From: Smittium mucronatum
Lineage: Eukaryota > Kickxellomycota > Harpellomycetes > Harpellales > Legeriomycetaceae
Assembly (NCBI GenBank): GCA_001953115.1
Contig: LSSL01000016.1
Location: 1 to 64,000, forward strand
Length of the DNA: 64,000 nt
Reading direction: 5' to 3'
The notes beneath the pieces were generated by a model. The model saw only the letters and a list, made by a program, of their open reading frames with translations, was not told the origin of the DNA and ran no database searches. The stretch's first letter is position 1. Every line of letters begins with the position of its first letter. The translations under genes were made by a program, and so were the position numbers. This document shows positions 12,501 through 26,029 of this stretch, in pieces.

Positions 12501-15500
12501 TTTAATTTTTAATAAATTTTAAATTATAGTCAATAGTGTAATGAAAAGTAAATAAATGAATCAAAAAACATAAAAAATAACTTCAGATTAAATATAAACA
12601 ATTAAGTGATAATTATTTTTAACACATTTCCCCCCCCAATATTATTGTTTTTATGTTATATATATTAATTTATTTTATGATGTAATTCAGAAAAAAAAAT
12701 CCTCTTTAATAAATTTAGTTTATAATTAAAAATTCAATTAATATTAATTAGTTTTTTATTTTAATGTGATAAAATTAGTTTCAAGTTTACAATCATATAT
12801 CTAAATATTATTTTGTTAAATATATAAGAAATTGAATGCTTTTTATAATATTTTCGATAAAACAATATAGTTTATACTTTTTCATTTAAAATCATATTAA
12901 AAAATTATAGATATTTATTTTGAAAATATTAAATTTAAAATAAATAAAAATTTAAATCAAGATATTATCAATAAAAATTTCTATTATTTTATGAATCAGT
13001 TTTTTTAATTTGCAACATTTTCCAGTTCTAGAAATATGAAATTTTAAAATATTTTTATTTGTGTATATAAAAACCTGATATATAAAACCCAGTTTAATTA
13101 CAAATAGTGATAATTAATAATTTTTATTTTTCTACTCAAATTTTAAGATTTTTATACCTGTCTGGATTTTTAAATTGGGGACCCCAACTTATGACAATTT
13201 CTCTTTATTGTTAAGTGTATCACTGCTATTTCCTTCTTGGCTCTTTTAATACAGGATTTTATACATAATTTGAGAATTTTTAAAAGTATTTGAAATTTTC
13301 TGGAATAAATAATGATAATTTATTATTATTTTATTGTTAGATTTAAATATATATTTTTTAATACTTAAAATCTTGTACGAAAGAATATAATATCAAATAT
13401 CTTTCATTTTAAAAGAAAATTTTCAATTGTGCCACTCATAAAAATGGAATAAATAGGTTTAATTTTACATAAATTACTATCTTAAATAAATAATAGTGTA
13501 GAAAATATTTTATGTTTTTATAATTCTTGATCCTAAAAATTTAAACTAACTCGCAATTGCTGGAAAATAGTAGTATTTATGCAATTTCTTAGCAACTATA
13601 TTTGATACCTTTATACCTACCATGCTATTATAATTTCTGCTTTTAAAACTAATTTGGTTAACGATATTTAAAATTTTATTATCATACCGACATATCTGCA
13701 CAAATTTTTTATTAATATATATATTACTCTATATATGATCAAGCGATTTTTGTAATTTATACAGTTTCATTTCATTAGATTTTTTATAAGTAATAAATAG
13801 ACCTATATTTCATCGGAATCAATAAAAAATAGTTTAATGAACATAAAGGAGCTATTAATATTTCTAACTTCTACTATATGGAATTTATAAGTAGAATCTG
13901 AAATAGAAATTCAAAAATAATCTTATTTTTATATATTGGGAATGGTTTTTTTCAAATAATACAATTTTTAATCGACAGAATTAATAGAAATTAATAAGGA
14001 AATACAACATAAAATTTAATTGAAGATAAAAAATCAATTGAAAAAAGTTTGCGATATATCAATATTCGTAAAAAAATCCCTTTCCAGTTGTGTAATATGG
14101 AAAAAGGAATCTCTGTTTTATGATTATAAGTTATTTTAACTTCATTATTTATTAAGTATTTTAGAAAAATCTATTCAATTTTTATATATATGATTAATAG
14201 TATTTCAGATTTAAACAGATTATCAATAAATTTATTTGTTTACTTATCCTTAAAATATCTAAATATTTAGACATTAAAAATCTTAATGCCTGTGAATATA
14301 ATTTTAGTTAGAGAACAAAGTCAAAAATAATTTCTGTAAAGACTTTTTGTGTTATTAAAAAACTGTAGATAGATTCTATATTTGATTAAATGATAAAAAA
14401 AATCTACTATCAAGGTAGATATTTTTTATCAGTTTTATAATATTTTATATAATTTTAACTGTTTCTATTTGATAAATAGCTCCTTATCACACTTTCAATT
14501 TTTTTTGGTAATTATAAATTTGAAATTAAAATTTTAATTATGTAAATTTTGTTATAGATCAAATTGTAATTCAAGGGTTTTTTGCAGAATAAACAGATTC
14601 AAAAATGATTTATCATCCTATAATTTTCAATTTTCATGCATATGTTAGCTTTTAGTTTCATTGAACATCTATTTTACTTTTTAATATCAAGTTCAATTTT
14701 TTTCTAGAAACGAAATTAATGGTATTTGGAGTTTTTTATTAAATATATTGAAAAAAAATGTTAAAATAGTTTATTCGAATAATACCACATTATTATTTAA
14801 ATTGAAATATAATCTAAAAATATTAAATTTAATAATAGTAAACATCAAAAAAATAATTTCTTTTGGATTTATTACTTTTATATAAAAACAGGATTGATTT
14901 TTTTTTGTAATTATTGATTGGATAGGTAAATTTTCCTGTTTTTTCATGAAATGATAATATCACAGTATGGTAATGCCATAATGCCACCATATACCAGATA
15001 TTTGATTTCAGGAATTCCGAAACCACATTTTTTTCCCAAAGATTTTATTATATTTTCATCATATTTTTGGAAAATTATAAATTATTTTAATCTATTTTTT
15101 TAATATGAAACAAAAATATCTTTTTTAAATTAAGAATTTTATATTTCAGACCCGATAATGTCTTATAGGTGCCGTAATACTGACAGATAAGAGTCTAAAT
15201 GTCTTTATATTATTTATATAATATTTAGCTATGATTTTCTAAAGGTTTATTATGATTTTTGAGTTACTTTATATGGCGATACAAAAATTAGTGATCTCTA
15301 TATAGAATAAGAATTGAAATTTGTGATTTTTTTTTTATCTAATATCTTTATTTCAAAGAGATAATTATTTAATCCTTATACACTTATATAAACACAGAAA
15401 AGTTAGGATAACATAGGACGGGATTTTTTTTTAATTTCATAAACTTTCATACAAATAAGTGTAAATAATTTCTAGAGAGGAGAAAAATAAGAAAAAGAAA

Positions 15501-18500
15501 GAAAGAGAGGTTTAGTAAAACTACTGGGATCTTAAAAATGCTCGATCTTTCTCAAAAATAAGTTTTTTATAATGTTTTATAATTAGTACTCATTGATATC
15601 GAATAAATACCTGATTTTGAACAGCTTTTTAGTTACTTCAGCCAATTATTATCCTATTCTCGGAAATTTTTTATAACTGAATGTTATAAAAATATCTTGT
15701 ACTTAAAATAGATTAAAATAAAAAAAATTAATTCAAAAATAAAGGTATCAGTTTAAGAATGTAGCACTGCAATAATTCAAAAGTTTTTTTTTCAAAAAAA
15801 ATCTTACAAAATTTAGAATATATTTTTATTTATACAATACGTATTATTTAGGCCAAAAACACGCATTTTTAATTCTAACATCAAAAAAAAAATTCGGACA
15901 TTTTTTTTCACGCAATAAATTTATCCATGAATTTTTATGTTTTTTATGTTAAATTAATGTTGGATGGTATTAATTGGCCACAATAATGTGGTTTTGAATA
16001 AAAAAGATATTATTTTTATAATTTTTCTCACATTAGAGATATAATTGTTACCAGATATAAATATTTGATCATATTTTTTGTTCTATTATATAAATTGTGA
16101 AGTTTTACGTAAATTCAATTAAAAAATAAAAATTTTAAATTTTTATAGAAAATTTTTTTCTTATAATTTTTTTCATAAAAAAGTTAGCCGATGGTGAGAG
16201 TATCATAATAAATTTTGGATTTATTATCTTTAAACAAAAATTTGTGCAAATTAATATTGAGTTTCAGAGCACCACTCAAATTTTTATTTTAAATATCAAT
16301 GACCACTAGAAAAGTGATTTCGAGATATAGGATTATGATTTCTAAATGATATCTTGGTTTATTTTATTAAAAGTGAAAATATTAAATTTTATGTAAAGAA
16401 AATAACAGATATTGACCTCACTATTATATTTCCTTGAGATATCTTTATTTATATATTTAATCATTCTTTTATTAATATTGAGGCCATTTTTTGTTGCGGA
16501 GAATTTATTCCATTTAAAAAATTTCTAAAACAAAAAATTATATCCAATAAAACCACATTAGTATATTTTTTTAATTATAAGAATTTTTGAAATACTGTAT
16601 TATTATAAAATCCTGTTTTTATTTCCAGAATAATTTTATTGAGAATTATCTAAAATTTTTATTCTTATCACAAAAAATATTGGTATGCATTTATCGAATT
16701 ATAAAAAAAATCGAATTTTTTTAAATGAGTTCTGTTCAAAGTTATTAGTCCTATTTTTTCATGATAGTTTTCTAATATTCTAAAAAAATTTAATATATAT
16801 GTTTTTAGATTTAATAAAAGCAATGAAATGACATTGATAAAATTTCATTTTTCCTATCAGATTTAATGTTGAAGAAATTTTTTTAAACTATAAGTCGTTT
16901 TTTTATAACACTTTTATAGAAATTTTAAAATTTTTTGGAGGTTTTAGAGTTCTATTTTTGAGCTAATTATTTTTATCTTTTTCTATTATTTAAATTATTA
17001 CAAAAAAATTTTTGTAAAAGATTTTTAATTTCATTTTTTGTGTTTGTGTTGCTGAATAAAATGGTTATTTTTATATATTAAGCTATTTTTGAAAAAAATT
17101 GAGTAAATTTTATATAGATTTTAATTTTTTTCCTATTATTATTATTCAGATCCCCATTTTAATCTTGATTTAATAGAAATAAATTTCCGATTTGAAAAGA
17201 AAAAAAAAGTTATCTCTTCGATCTCCATGATATTTCCCTACATATTTTGTGCTGTAATCTTGAAATTTCTCTATTGTTGCAAATTTTTTTATTCCGGAAT
17301 TCTATCTTGGCTCCTGTTATTATAGTTCAAATATGTAATTTTAATATTTTTTTACACAATATGAATGTATATATATTATCTTTCTCAAAATACTATGCTT
17401 TCATTTTTATATATGTTCTTTCAATTTTTCATAAATGTTACATATTATAGATTAACCATTTTTTGAAGGTGATTTGAAAATTGAATCTTTTGTTTTTTTT
17501 GGATCAATCAAATATATCTATATGAGGTCTATAAATTGATATTTTTAAATTTTTTTAGATAAATTTAGAAGTTTATAAATTTCAGTTAATTTCAAAAAAT
17601 TATGCGAATCAGTTTTTTTACTTAAAAAAATTTAAATAAAAAGATATCCATTTATAATGTAATTTTTTCAAAATTTTTATATTATGGAACAATTTTTCAA
17701 GTAAAAATTGATTACGCTTTTTTAATAGTCTCAAAATATTTTTTATCAGGAGATTTTAATTGATCTCTTCTCATCTGTAATCTCTTTTCTTTTCTTAAAT
17801 TTTATTAAGGGGATGGGGGTGATTATGTTCCGTTTTTAATTTAAAATATATTTCAATATTTGATATTAATAAATTATCATTTTTTTTTTACAATAGGATA
17901 AAATTTTATATAAATCACTACAAATAGAATTTTTAAGAGTTTTTTAATTTATAATTTAAAGTTAATAAGTTTTTTATTTTTTATTTTTGAGAATTTTAAT
18001 GAAGTCCATTCTTTCTCAGAATACCAAGGAATAATAATTCAGATTACATCTCTTAATTTACTAAATTAAGATTCTTTTTTTTTAACTTTGATTAGGATAT
18101 TATCACCTTTTTATAATAGGAAATAGCTATTATTTAAACTTTATAATATTTATTTCCTTTAAAAAAATATTTCATATTTGATTTTATTCTTGATAGTTTG
18201 TTGATACACTTTTTTTTATTAAAGTAGATTATTTTTGATGAGAATGAAACAAATTTTACCAAATTTTATACATTAATTTTTTTATTCATATTTATTCATA
18301 GTATTACATAGTTAAATCACATGGTTACATTTTTAATCTCTATATTTATACCTAATTTTATTTAGATATTCCTTTCTTTATTTTATTGTCTTTTAATTTC
18401 TAGGAAAAAACCGTATTATACACAAAATTAAGCTTTTATTTTTTATTAGATTTCGATATATTTAATAATATTTTTTTATTTTTAGTTTTTTAAATTTATA

Positions 18501-19018
18501 ATTTATAATTTATAATTCCATAATTTAGTTATTTTTTCTTAGTTATCAAGACTTTTTTTTTCGCAGCGATTATTTGGCTTTTATTGTATTTTTGAAATCT
18601 TTTACATATTGTAAATTTTTTTATGTTTTATAGTTTTTTAACGCATAAATTTTGATTATTTCCCATAAATATTCATCTTCTTGCTGGTTTTTATTACTTT
18701 TCAAATTTCAAATTAGATATTTTTAGATGGAGCCGAATATAAATATATACGTTTAATTCTATTCTAATTAATTTTTTTCACTAAATTTTTTGGAAAAGAT
18801 TTAAATTGAATTAGTTTTACTCTATGTATATGTATATATTTAAACAATTTTTGATTTTAATTTGAAAAAATTTAAAGGTAGGGTTTTACCATATGAAATA
18901 TAGTCGAATTTACGATAATTGCTCTACCATTCAAAATCACATGTTCAAAAAGTATTCATGTGTCGTATTTAAAAAAATATTAATATTTTTTCTAACTTTT
19001 TAGGTTTATATGAGTTTA

Positions 19019-19091
19019 TTTTTTATTTTTATTTTTATTTTTATTTTTATTTTTATTTTTATTTTTATTTTTATTTTTGTTTTTATTTTTT
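19019..19091. repeat. ATTTTT hexamer microsatellite
   Basis: About nine regular ATTTTT units with imperfect copies at both ends. Confidence 0.9.
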
Positions 19092-20656
19092 CTTGTTACA
19101 TTTTTTACCTTTAAATTGATTTTTTCAATATACCATTTTTTTATAAAATTATATCATGTAGGGAATGCATTATCAAAAAACAAAAACTCTCATTTAGTAC
19201 ATAATATTAAACGTTTAAAAGTTATTTTATAATTTATTCCTGTAATTAGTAAATATTTTTTGGAATTAGATATAATTTTTTGAGCAAAAAGACCGGTTAT
19301 ACTCGAAATTTTTATTTTATTAGTATTCCTTATATTTCATTGACAATATAAAAATTAATGTAAAAATTAATAATTATAATAGAGTAATTTTCAATATAGG
19401 AATTAGAAATATCATACTTACTGAATTTAAATATTTTCAAGGATATTATTTTATTTAATACTAAATCTATTCCAATTTTTTTGTTTTCTCTAAGTCTTCC
19501 TTATTTAATTTTATAAAAAAAATTTCTTTTCGGATTTTTACAAGAAAAAAGTAAAATTTTTCATAGAACTGTGATAAAAAAATTTCAAAATATCAATAAA
19601 AATTATATTTTAATCATTTGAAAATCAAAACTGATTTAATGAATTATTTAAGAATATATATATTATTCGGTTGGGATAATTCGGTGAATGACACGATTTT
19701 TGATAATTATTCACATTTTTTCCCAAAATTTTTTGTTTAAATATTTTTTTTAATTTCAATTGTACATAATTCTAAAATTGGGGTCTGTTTGATTTTGATA
19801 TTATCAATTAAATTTTATATCACTAAATAAAAATAAAAGTGAAAATATCCTCATTTTAAAACTGATATTTTTTTCGAAAGATTCCAAAAACTTATTTTTT
19901 AATCCGTGTTCTATTAATCAAAATGAATATTGAAATAATGGAAATTTTCTGTTTTCTAAAATTAATTAATTTTTATGAAATAATTTTTATCATTATCCAA
20001 TAAAATCTATGCGATTTATTGTGATAGATAAGCTATTTTTAAATTTTGTACAAAAAAATATAAATAAAATCCTAGAAAAATAATTTTTATTTTCATGTGA
20101 ATGGAAAAGGTAGTAAATTCCATTTTTTTAATTTATTTTTAAAAAGAATAAAATTTAAATCTTATAAAAAATATTAATGAATGGGGGGTTTTTTAAATCT
20201 CCACAAAAGTTTCTATAATAAAAAATGTTATTTTTTTTTTTTGGTTTATTTTATAAAAAATCGTATGATCGAACATTGTAAATGAAAACGTGTGGAAATG
20301 AAACAAAAAAAAGCTTATAAATGACTGGGATGTACTAAATACTCAATAAATTCAAATTATTTATTTTCAAATAGTTAGATAAATGAAATTTCGGCTTATA
20401 ATATTTAAAATGAAAATGAAAATTACTTTTATTAATTTAAATTATGAGAAAAGAAAAGGCTAATGTATAAAAATCTAGAAATATTAATTGATTTAATTTA
20501 ATTTAATTACTTACTGATTTCAATAGCACATTCCAAATTACTGGTTAGTTTTTTTCTAATATTTTAACATTTATATATAAAATCAGATAATAGTGCCAGG
20601 GTAATTATCTTCATTTAATTTGACTAGATATAAGATAAAAACTATCATCAACATAT

Positions 20657-20688
20657 GTCTAGTGGATTCTTTTTAATCCACCAGAGAC
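20657..20688. repeat. GC-containing hairpin
   Basis: GTGGATT (20662-20668) and AATCCAC (20675-20681) form a perfect 7-bp stem with loop CTTTTT; GTCT and AGAC extend it after a small internal bulge. It is unusual for this AT-rich DNA, but no function can be read from it. Confidence 0.4.
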
Positions 20689-22689
20689 TAATCATGTCAA
20701 ATCATTTTTTCATAAAATTTTATTATCTCTTTTTCATGACGATTAGAAACGAAATTCCTTAGTTTTTATTACAAATAAATGGTTTTCTTTGTGAGTTTTT
20801 TATAGGTTTTGACTCTATTTAAAAGTCATACTTTTATTTTTTTTAGCACAAATATTATGTTTCTTACATTTAATTTACAATTTTTATTACTTCTTACTAT
20901 TTTAGCTAACCTATATATGATTCCCCGAAAATTTTTGGGGGTTTTCCATAAAAGTATAAGTTTTTTCATAAAGAAGGATTCTAAATCAAGGAAATAAATT
21001 TTATAAATTATTTTAAAAATAAAAAATCTTATACAAAATAATTCAATATTTTATTATCATAAAAACCAGGCAAGTGACAGATTTTTATAACTGAATACGA
21101 ACCCAAACAAAATCCTAGAATAAAAAGTCTAAGAGGAGAAGTGGAAAAATCTCCGAGACATATTTTTTATGTGAGTTTGAAACATATGTGAATGTGATCC
21201 TTAAAAATTTGATTTGACTTTTATTATTTTATATAATTTTCCGGTTAATTTGATCCTTATTTGCTTTTTATCTATTTTTCGTAATTTTTACCTCTGTGTG
21301 AACAAAAATCTATACATTATTTGGTGATTAAATAAAATTAAAACAATAAAATGTACGTTTTAACCCAAGTAATTGTTTTTTTAAATTATTATTAGTACAA
21401 ATTTTATTTTAATACTCTTAAGGTGGTATAATTATTTAAAAATAAAAATAAAGTAAAAATAAAGTAAAAATAGCATCCCATACCGGAAAAACTTTCTTGA
21501 GTTCAAATGAAATAAATTTTTACAATTTAATTCTATAATATAGGATATCAGAGTATTGAATCATAAAAAACTCCCGTTGACGATTATGGTTCTGACTAAC
21601 ACAAAAATTTCAAAAAAGACACATTAAACCTACTTTGATATTATATTTAGCGTTAAAATCAATTTTTTATATTTAGAATTTCGAAAAAATACGGAATTGA
21701 ATATCTTTTTTTTTATGCTCTTAACTATATAGATATATTTTAGTCTATTTTCTAAAAAATTTAGGGAATAACACACAGAAAATTTATAGGAAATCGGATA
21801 TAGATAATAGGGGGTTTGACGATTTTTAACTATTCGAAAACTGAATATTGCCCCTAGTAGGATTTAATTGAGCTACCGAATCTAAAAATAGCCCTTAAAT
21901 CAAAAGTAAAAAATAAACACTCAGAAACTACTGATATTGTGATCATAAAGTTTATTTTTTTAATTAAATAATTTTATTTTTTCCTTTTTGGCATTTCAAG
22001 AATTTTTAAAATGAGTTGTCAAAATAGATATTTCTTCATTAGATAAAGACGCTAGAATTCAAATGTTTGGACTAGCATCATTATTAATTTAGATTTATAA
22101 AGTTTATAAAGCCTATATTTTGTATTTTATAATTTTTTCCATATATTGAATGTAATTTAAAATATAAAAAAATATGCGATTTTATGAATATTGAATTATT
22201 TTGAAGCTTATATTTGGGTTCTCAGACCCGAAATTTATGCATTAATGATTGTTTTCCAGATAGCGAAACATCTTTCACTTTTTAAGATTTCTTAAACACT
22301 ATTGTTTTTTTGTTAATTTAATCAAGCTCTTTGAGAAAAATTAATCTAAATTAATCTAAGAGAGGATAAAAAATAAGTTGTTGTCATATTATTGGGTAAA
22401 ACTAAACTGAAATATAATTTCAATAAAATAAGAGAAATGGAATGGGTTAAAAATAATTTTATGTTATAAACTGTCATGTGTATTTTGGTGAAATTCTTTC
22501 ATCTTTCAGGAAAGTTAACCAGTGGTGGATGGGAATACTTAATATATATCTTTTCTTAGAATAATATGAAATAATATTCACTCAAAGAGCTCGATTAATC
22601 CTAGTATTATTAAACAAAGAGTTGAATATTAATTTGCTTCAAAATTTTAAATTTAATCAATCAGATTGCTTCTGTTTTTTCTCCAGAAC

Positions 22690-23358
22690 CAATATTATGA
22701 ATAAAATATTGATTAATAGGACCAAAATGCATATTTCACCATTTGATCAGAAGATAACTCTAAGCTATTGGCCAGAACTCCACCGATAGATCTATCTTTT
22801 GGTATGAGTTTTTTTGGATCCTTGTCAATTATTACTGAGATATAATTTATATAACTAGTGATAATATCAACTAAGAGTGGTTTTAAACAGTCGCTGAAAA
22901 ATAAATTAGTATATTTACCATCCGAGCAATATTTATAGCACATGGTGTGGGTTACTTTGTTGAAGCAACTCTTTTTTTGTAAAATTTTTATGAAATTCCT
23001 AGGAAAAGTATTGGATTCGAAATTGAATTAATATGGCAGAGATTTTTTAATGGAAGTTCCCAGCGTTTCTCTTTCGGTGCTACTATTTCTAAAAATAATA
23101 AATCCTCAACAATTAAGCTTTTATTATATCTTTTTTTTGTGAATATAGATTACTACAAGAAATTCTGCAACAGCTAAAAACCATCATGTTTTCACTGAAA
23201 TCTGTTTCACTGGGAGCTTTGAAATTGGGCTTCAAGATCTGAATAGCTCTATCACTGGTGTTACATCTATTTATGGTCTGAAATGCTATTTTATTGATGA
23301 GTAGTATAGTTTTTTTTAGAATTCTGAGAGGATAGAGTGACTTTACAGCTCCTCTCAA
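22690..23358 (-). pseudogene. Tyrosine recombinase-like remnant of the DIRS-type element
   Basis: Two open pieces on the minus strand, 23358-23113 and 22943-22713, lie downstream of the RNase H. The first contains LKKTILLINKIAFQTINR, like the helix carrying the first catalytic Arg in DIRS recombinases (L-K-T-x-L-L-x-x-L-A-x-G-x-R). Between the pieces a frame reads VAPKEKRWELPL. The second contains DRSIGGVLANSLELSSDQMV and KYAFWSY, aligned with the usual H-S-x-R-G-A to A-G-W-S-S block. The catalytic His, second Arg and Tyr appear to be lost. This enzyme would insert the circular DNA copy. The call leans on order and spacing after RT-RNase H. Confidence 0.5.
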
Positions 23359-23957
23359 TCATCCGAAAGCTGTATTATTGCAGATTATAAGTCTCAATAG
23401 TTCCAATATTTAATTTATCATTACTAAATATATTATCCAGATAGTTCATTATCTGATGTGCTGAGATTTTAGTCGAAACTTCATCCAATATCATCAAGTC
23501 TAAAAAGTGCTGCATTATATAAATATATCAGGATCTACGCCTCGCACGAATTTTTTTTGAAACGATAATATCAATGGAGTAGGTTAATTAACCTTGGGTT
23601 TTGAGAAAGAACGGACGACCCTCCAGGTCATCAAGTTCCATTTTTTTCTTTCTGAGAGCGGAGATTTTTCGCTTTTTTTTTATAGAATTTTATTAGTTAA
23701 CTGTAATATGGGAAACTTTTAAACCATCTGTGATATCTGGTTCCAGGGTGGCCGGAAGTAAGGTTTGCTTCAGCTGTTTCATAGGTGAGGCAGGGAATTT
23801 TCACCCAATTGTTTGGAAAACTTGAATCAAATGTAATAATTTTCCACTTTCTTATTCTAGTGTGATGCAAATAGGTTTAAATCGCGAAAGCTGTGAATTT
23901 TTTCCAGTATTTTGATCTTCTCCAGTGATATCGAACATTCAATATAAGGCTGTCAAC

Positions 23958-24617
23958 CTAATCAGAGCATCCGTGGGGTTTAGTACTAATGGGACTTAGG
24001 TGACTAGAGGCCTCGAATTTTTCTTCAGACAATATTTGGATATCTTCTCTGCTATCGCTAAGAGCTCTGGTAATCTGGAACCCCAAAATTTCTTTACGTA
24101 TGCCAGCGTCGTTGTTTTTTATGTAGAATATTAAAACTGATTGCCAAACTAATTTCTTGAGATTAAGGTTATATAATATCACCAGCAAACCTTTCGAATT
24201 AATATGAATTGCTGCTTTTTTGGGATTCCATATGCCTGAGTAGTATTTTTCTTCCATAAAAATAATCCATGCTGAATCACTGAAGTACATAAATATTTCT
24301 ATTTTCAGATTCTCTGGAAAAAAAGGTAACCCATTCCATGCTTTCAATTGATGTATCCAAAAGATCATATTTTTGGTCGCGGGTTCTGTTAGAGTCACGC
24401 TCGATTTCCATGTTTGAGTTTTCGATAGGTAATTATTCTTCAATTTTATAAGTCTCCTCAACATCAATCTCCACGGAAGAAGGGTTACTGATATTTCCAG
24501 ATTCTTCTCGACGAAGTTCACAAGACATTTCAATGTCATTACTTCGGTTATAATTTTTTTTTTTTTGGCTTCTCTTCTCAAGTCACTGATCTTCGAAGAT
24601 GGTACCTTTAGAATCAT
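23958..24617 (-). pseudogene. RNase H region of the DIRS-type element (219 codons still open)
   Basis: This is the longest intact frame in the window apart from simple repeats. It continues from the RT without a clear break: the first ~60 residues are the RT thumb/connection, then WIHQLKAWNGLPF (typical of the stretch before RNase H), then MYFSDSAWIIF, where the first catalytic Asp of the usual T-D-A-S word appears to be Tyr. A later stretch LIFYIKNNDAG corresponds to the third motif, with the catalytic Asp apparently Lys. The domain would remove RNA from the DNA copy. The loss of catalytic residues suggests it is inactive even though the frame is open. The ATG at 24617 is internal to the ancestral polyprotein, not a true start. 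Confidence 0.7.
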
Positions 24618-24619
24618 AT

Positions 24620-25440
24620 CTCGTCAATTTATAATCATGAACAAATGTTTTATGGTCTGAGAATGTTCTAGTACTGGGGTTTCAAGTTTTATCTTGTATC
24701 CTAGTAACAAGAGCTTGGTATTTACCAGATTCATATTCATAGAATATCGATCCTTCGATTTACAAATTATAATCAGATCGTCTAAGTTGAAATTATTAGT
24801 CCTTTCTCTCTCACAGTGATAATACTTGGTATTGAACCTTCGTAAAAATTTGCCGGATCAATTACAGAAGAAAGAGGGTCACTTTGAATTGATAGGATCT
24901 TCCTTTCAATAATAACCACGGGAATATATTGCAAGATTCGTGTATAAGGATATGAATGGAAGTATCCTCCAGATCTAGAGATGCCGTGTAATCCTTCCTA
25001 CGTATTATTCAGCATATCGAAAAAAAGGACTCCATATTGAATTTTCTTCTATCCACATGTGTGTTTAAGCTCCTTAAGTCCAAAACTGGTCTGAAGCAGC
25101 CTGCATTCTTCAGGATAACGAAAAGGTTACAGTAGAATTTAGGGTTATTGAAACATACTTCCTCTATCTCTTTCTTTTGCAAGAGTGAGGATAATTTTTC
25201 TATTAGAGTATCATGAGTCTCTGGGATGATCTACCTTTCGCTAAATAGTGAATGCTTCTCAAAAGCGATGGGCATGAAAGTTAATTCTTTCTGGCCAGAG
25301 TCGAATTTTTCTTCTAAAATTTCAAGTCTTTTTGTAGTATCAGGGCTGTATTGGACGGTCGAAAAATGTCAAAACGGTACATTACTAGAAAAATAATTTT
25401 TTCGGCTCTCCTCCTAAGCCGTAGATAGTTTTGGATCCCG
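24620..25440 (-). pseudogene. Reverse transcriptase domain of the DIRS-type element, broken
   Basis: In one minus-strand frame from about 25320, a helix-like segment (IEKLSSLLQKKEIEEV) is followed by KFYCNLFVILKNAG and FRPVLDLRSLN, the classic RT finger motif with conserved R-P and L-N. The frame goes on through FNMESFFSIC, a TGA stop, KDYTASLDLEDTSIHILIH (first catalytic Asp in LDLED) and GRSYQFKVTLF. After further stops comes NLDDLIIICKSKD at about 24790-24750, the YxDD box, with the DD pair at 24782-24777 kept but Tyr replaced by Asn. It would have copied the element RNA. At least three stops make it a pseudogene. The short spacing and wording match YR-retrotransposon RTs better than Ty3 or LINE RTs. 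Confidence 0.8.
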
Positions 25441-25558
25441 TAACAGGATCCTGAAGCCCCTCTCAAAAAATTTCCCGACCCATTATACGACTTTTAATTT
25501 TTCCCAAGCTCACTTATACATTGCAAGGTGGACCCTAATGGGTGGGGGGGGGGGGGGG

Positions 25559-25997
25559 NNNNNNNNNNNNNNNNNNNNNNNNNNNNNNNNNNNNNNNNNN
25601 NNNNNNNNNNNNNNNNNNNNNNNNNNNNNNNNNNNNNNNNNNNNNNNNNNNNNNNNNNNNNNNNNNNNNNNNNNNNNNNNNNNNNNNNNNNNNNNNNNNN
25701 NNNNNNNNNNNNNNNNNNNNNNNNNNNNNNNNNNNNNNNNNNNNNNNNNNNNNNNNNNNNNNNNNNNNNNNNNNNNNNNNNNNNNNNNNNNNNNNNNNNN
25801 NNNNNNNNNNNNNNNNNNNNNNNNNNNNNNNNNNNNNNNNNNNNNNNNNNNNNNNNNNNNNNNNNNNNNNNNNNNNNNNNNNNNNNNNNNNNNNNNNNNN
25901 NNNNNNNNNNNNNNNNNNNNNNNNNNNNNNNNNNNNNNNNNNNNNNNNNNNNNNNNNNNNNNNNNNNNNNNNNNNNNNNNNNNNNNNNNNNNNNNNN
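25559..25997. other. Assembly gap (N run) edged by poly-G
   Basis: 439 N bases lie between G15 (25544-25558) and G23 (25998-26020). Open frames crossing it are meaningless. Poly-G at both lips suggests an artefact of low-signal reads or a true G-rich tract that blocked assembly. The missing part would fall between gag and reverse transcriptase. Confidence 0.98.
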
Positions 25998-26029
25998 GGG
26001 GGGGGGGGGGGGGGGGGGGGCGTATTAGG

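Larger units (their letters stand above)
8702..22689. other. 14 kb of AT-rich DNA without recognisable genes
   Basis: All open frames here are short (under 75 codons), dominated by Phe, Ile, Lys, Asn and Tyr, and many lack an ATG. The part from about 16 to 20 kb is visibly T-rich on the plus strand. Small hairpins (9486-9510, 20657-20688), a GC palindrome TTGGGGACCCCAA at 13175-13187 and a hexamer repeat at 19.02 kb are the only structures I can point to. Confidence 0.65.
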
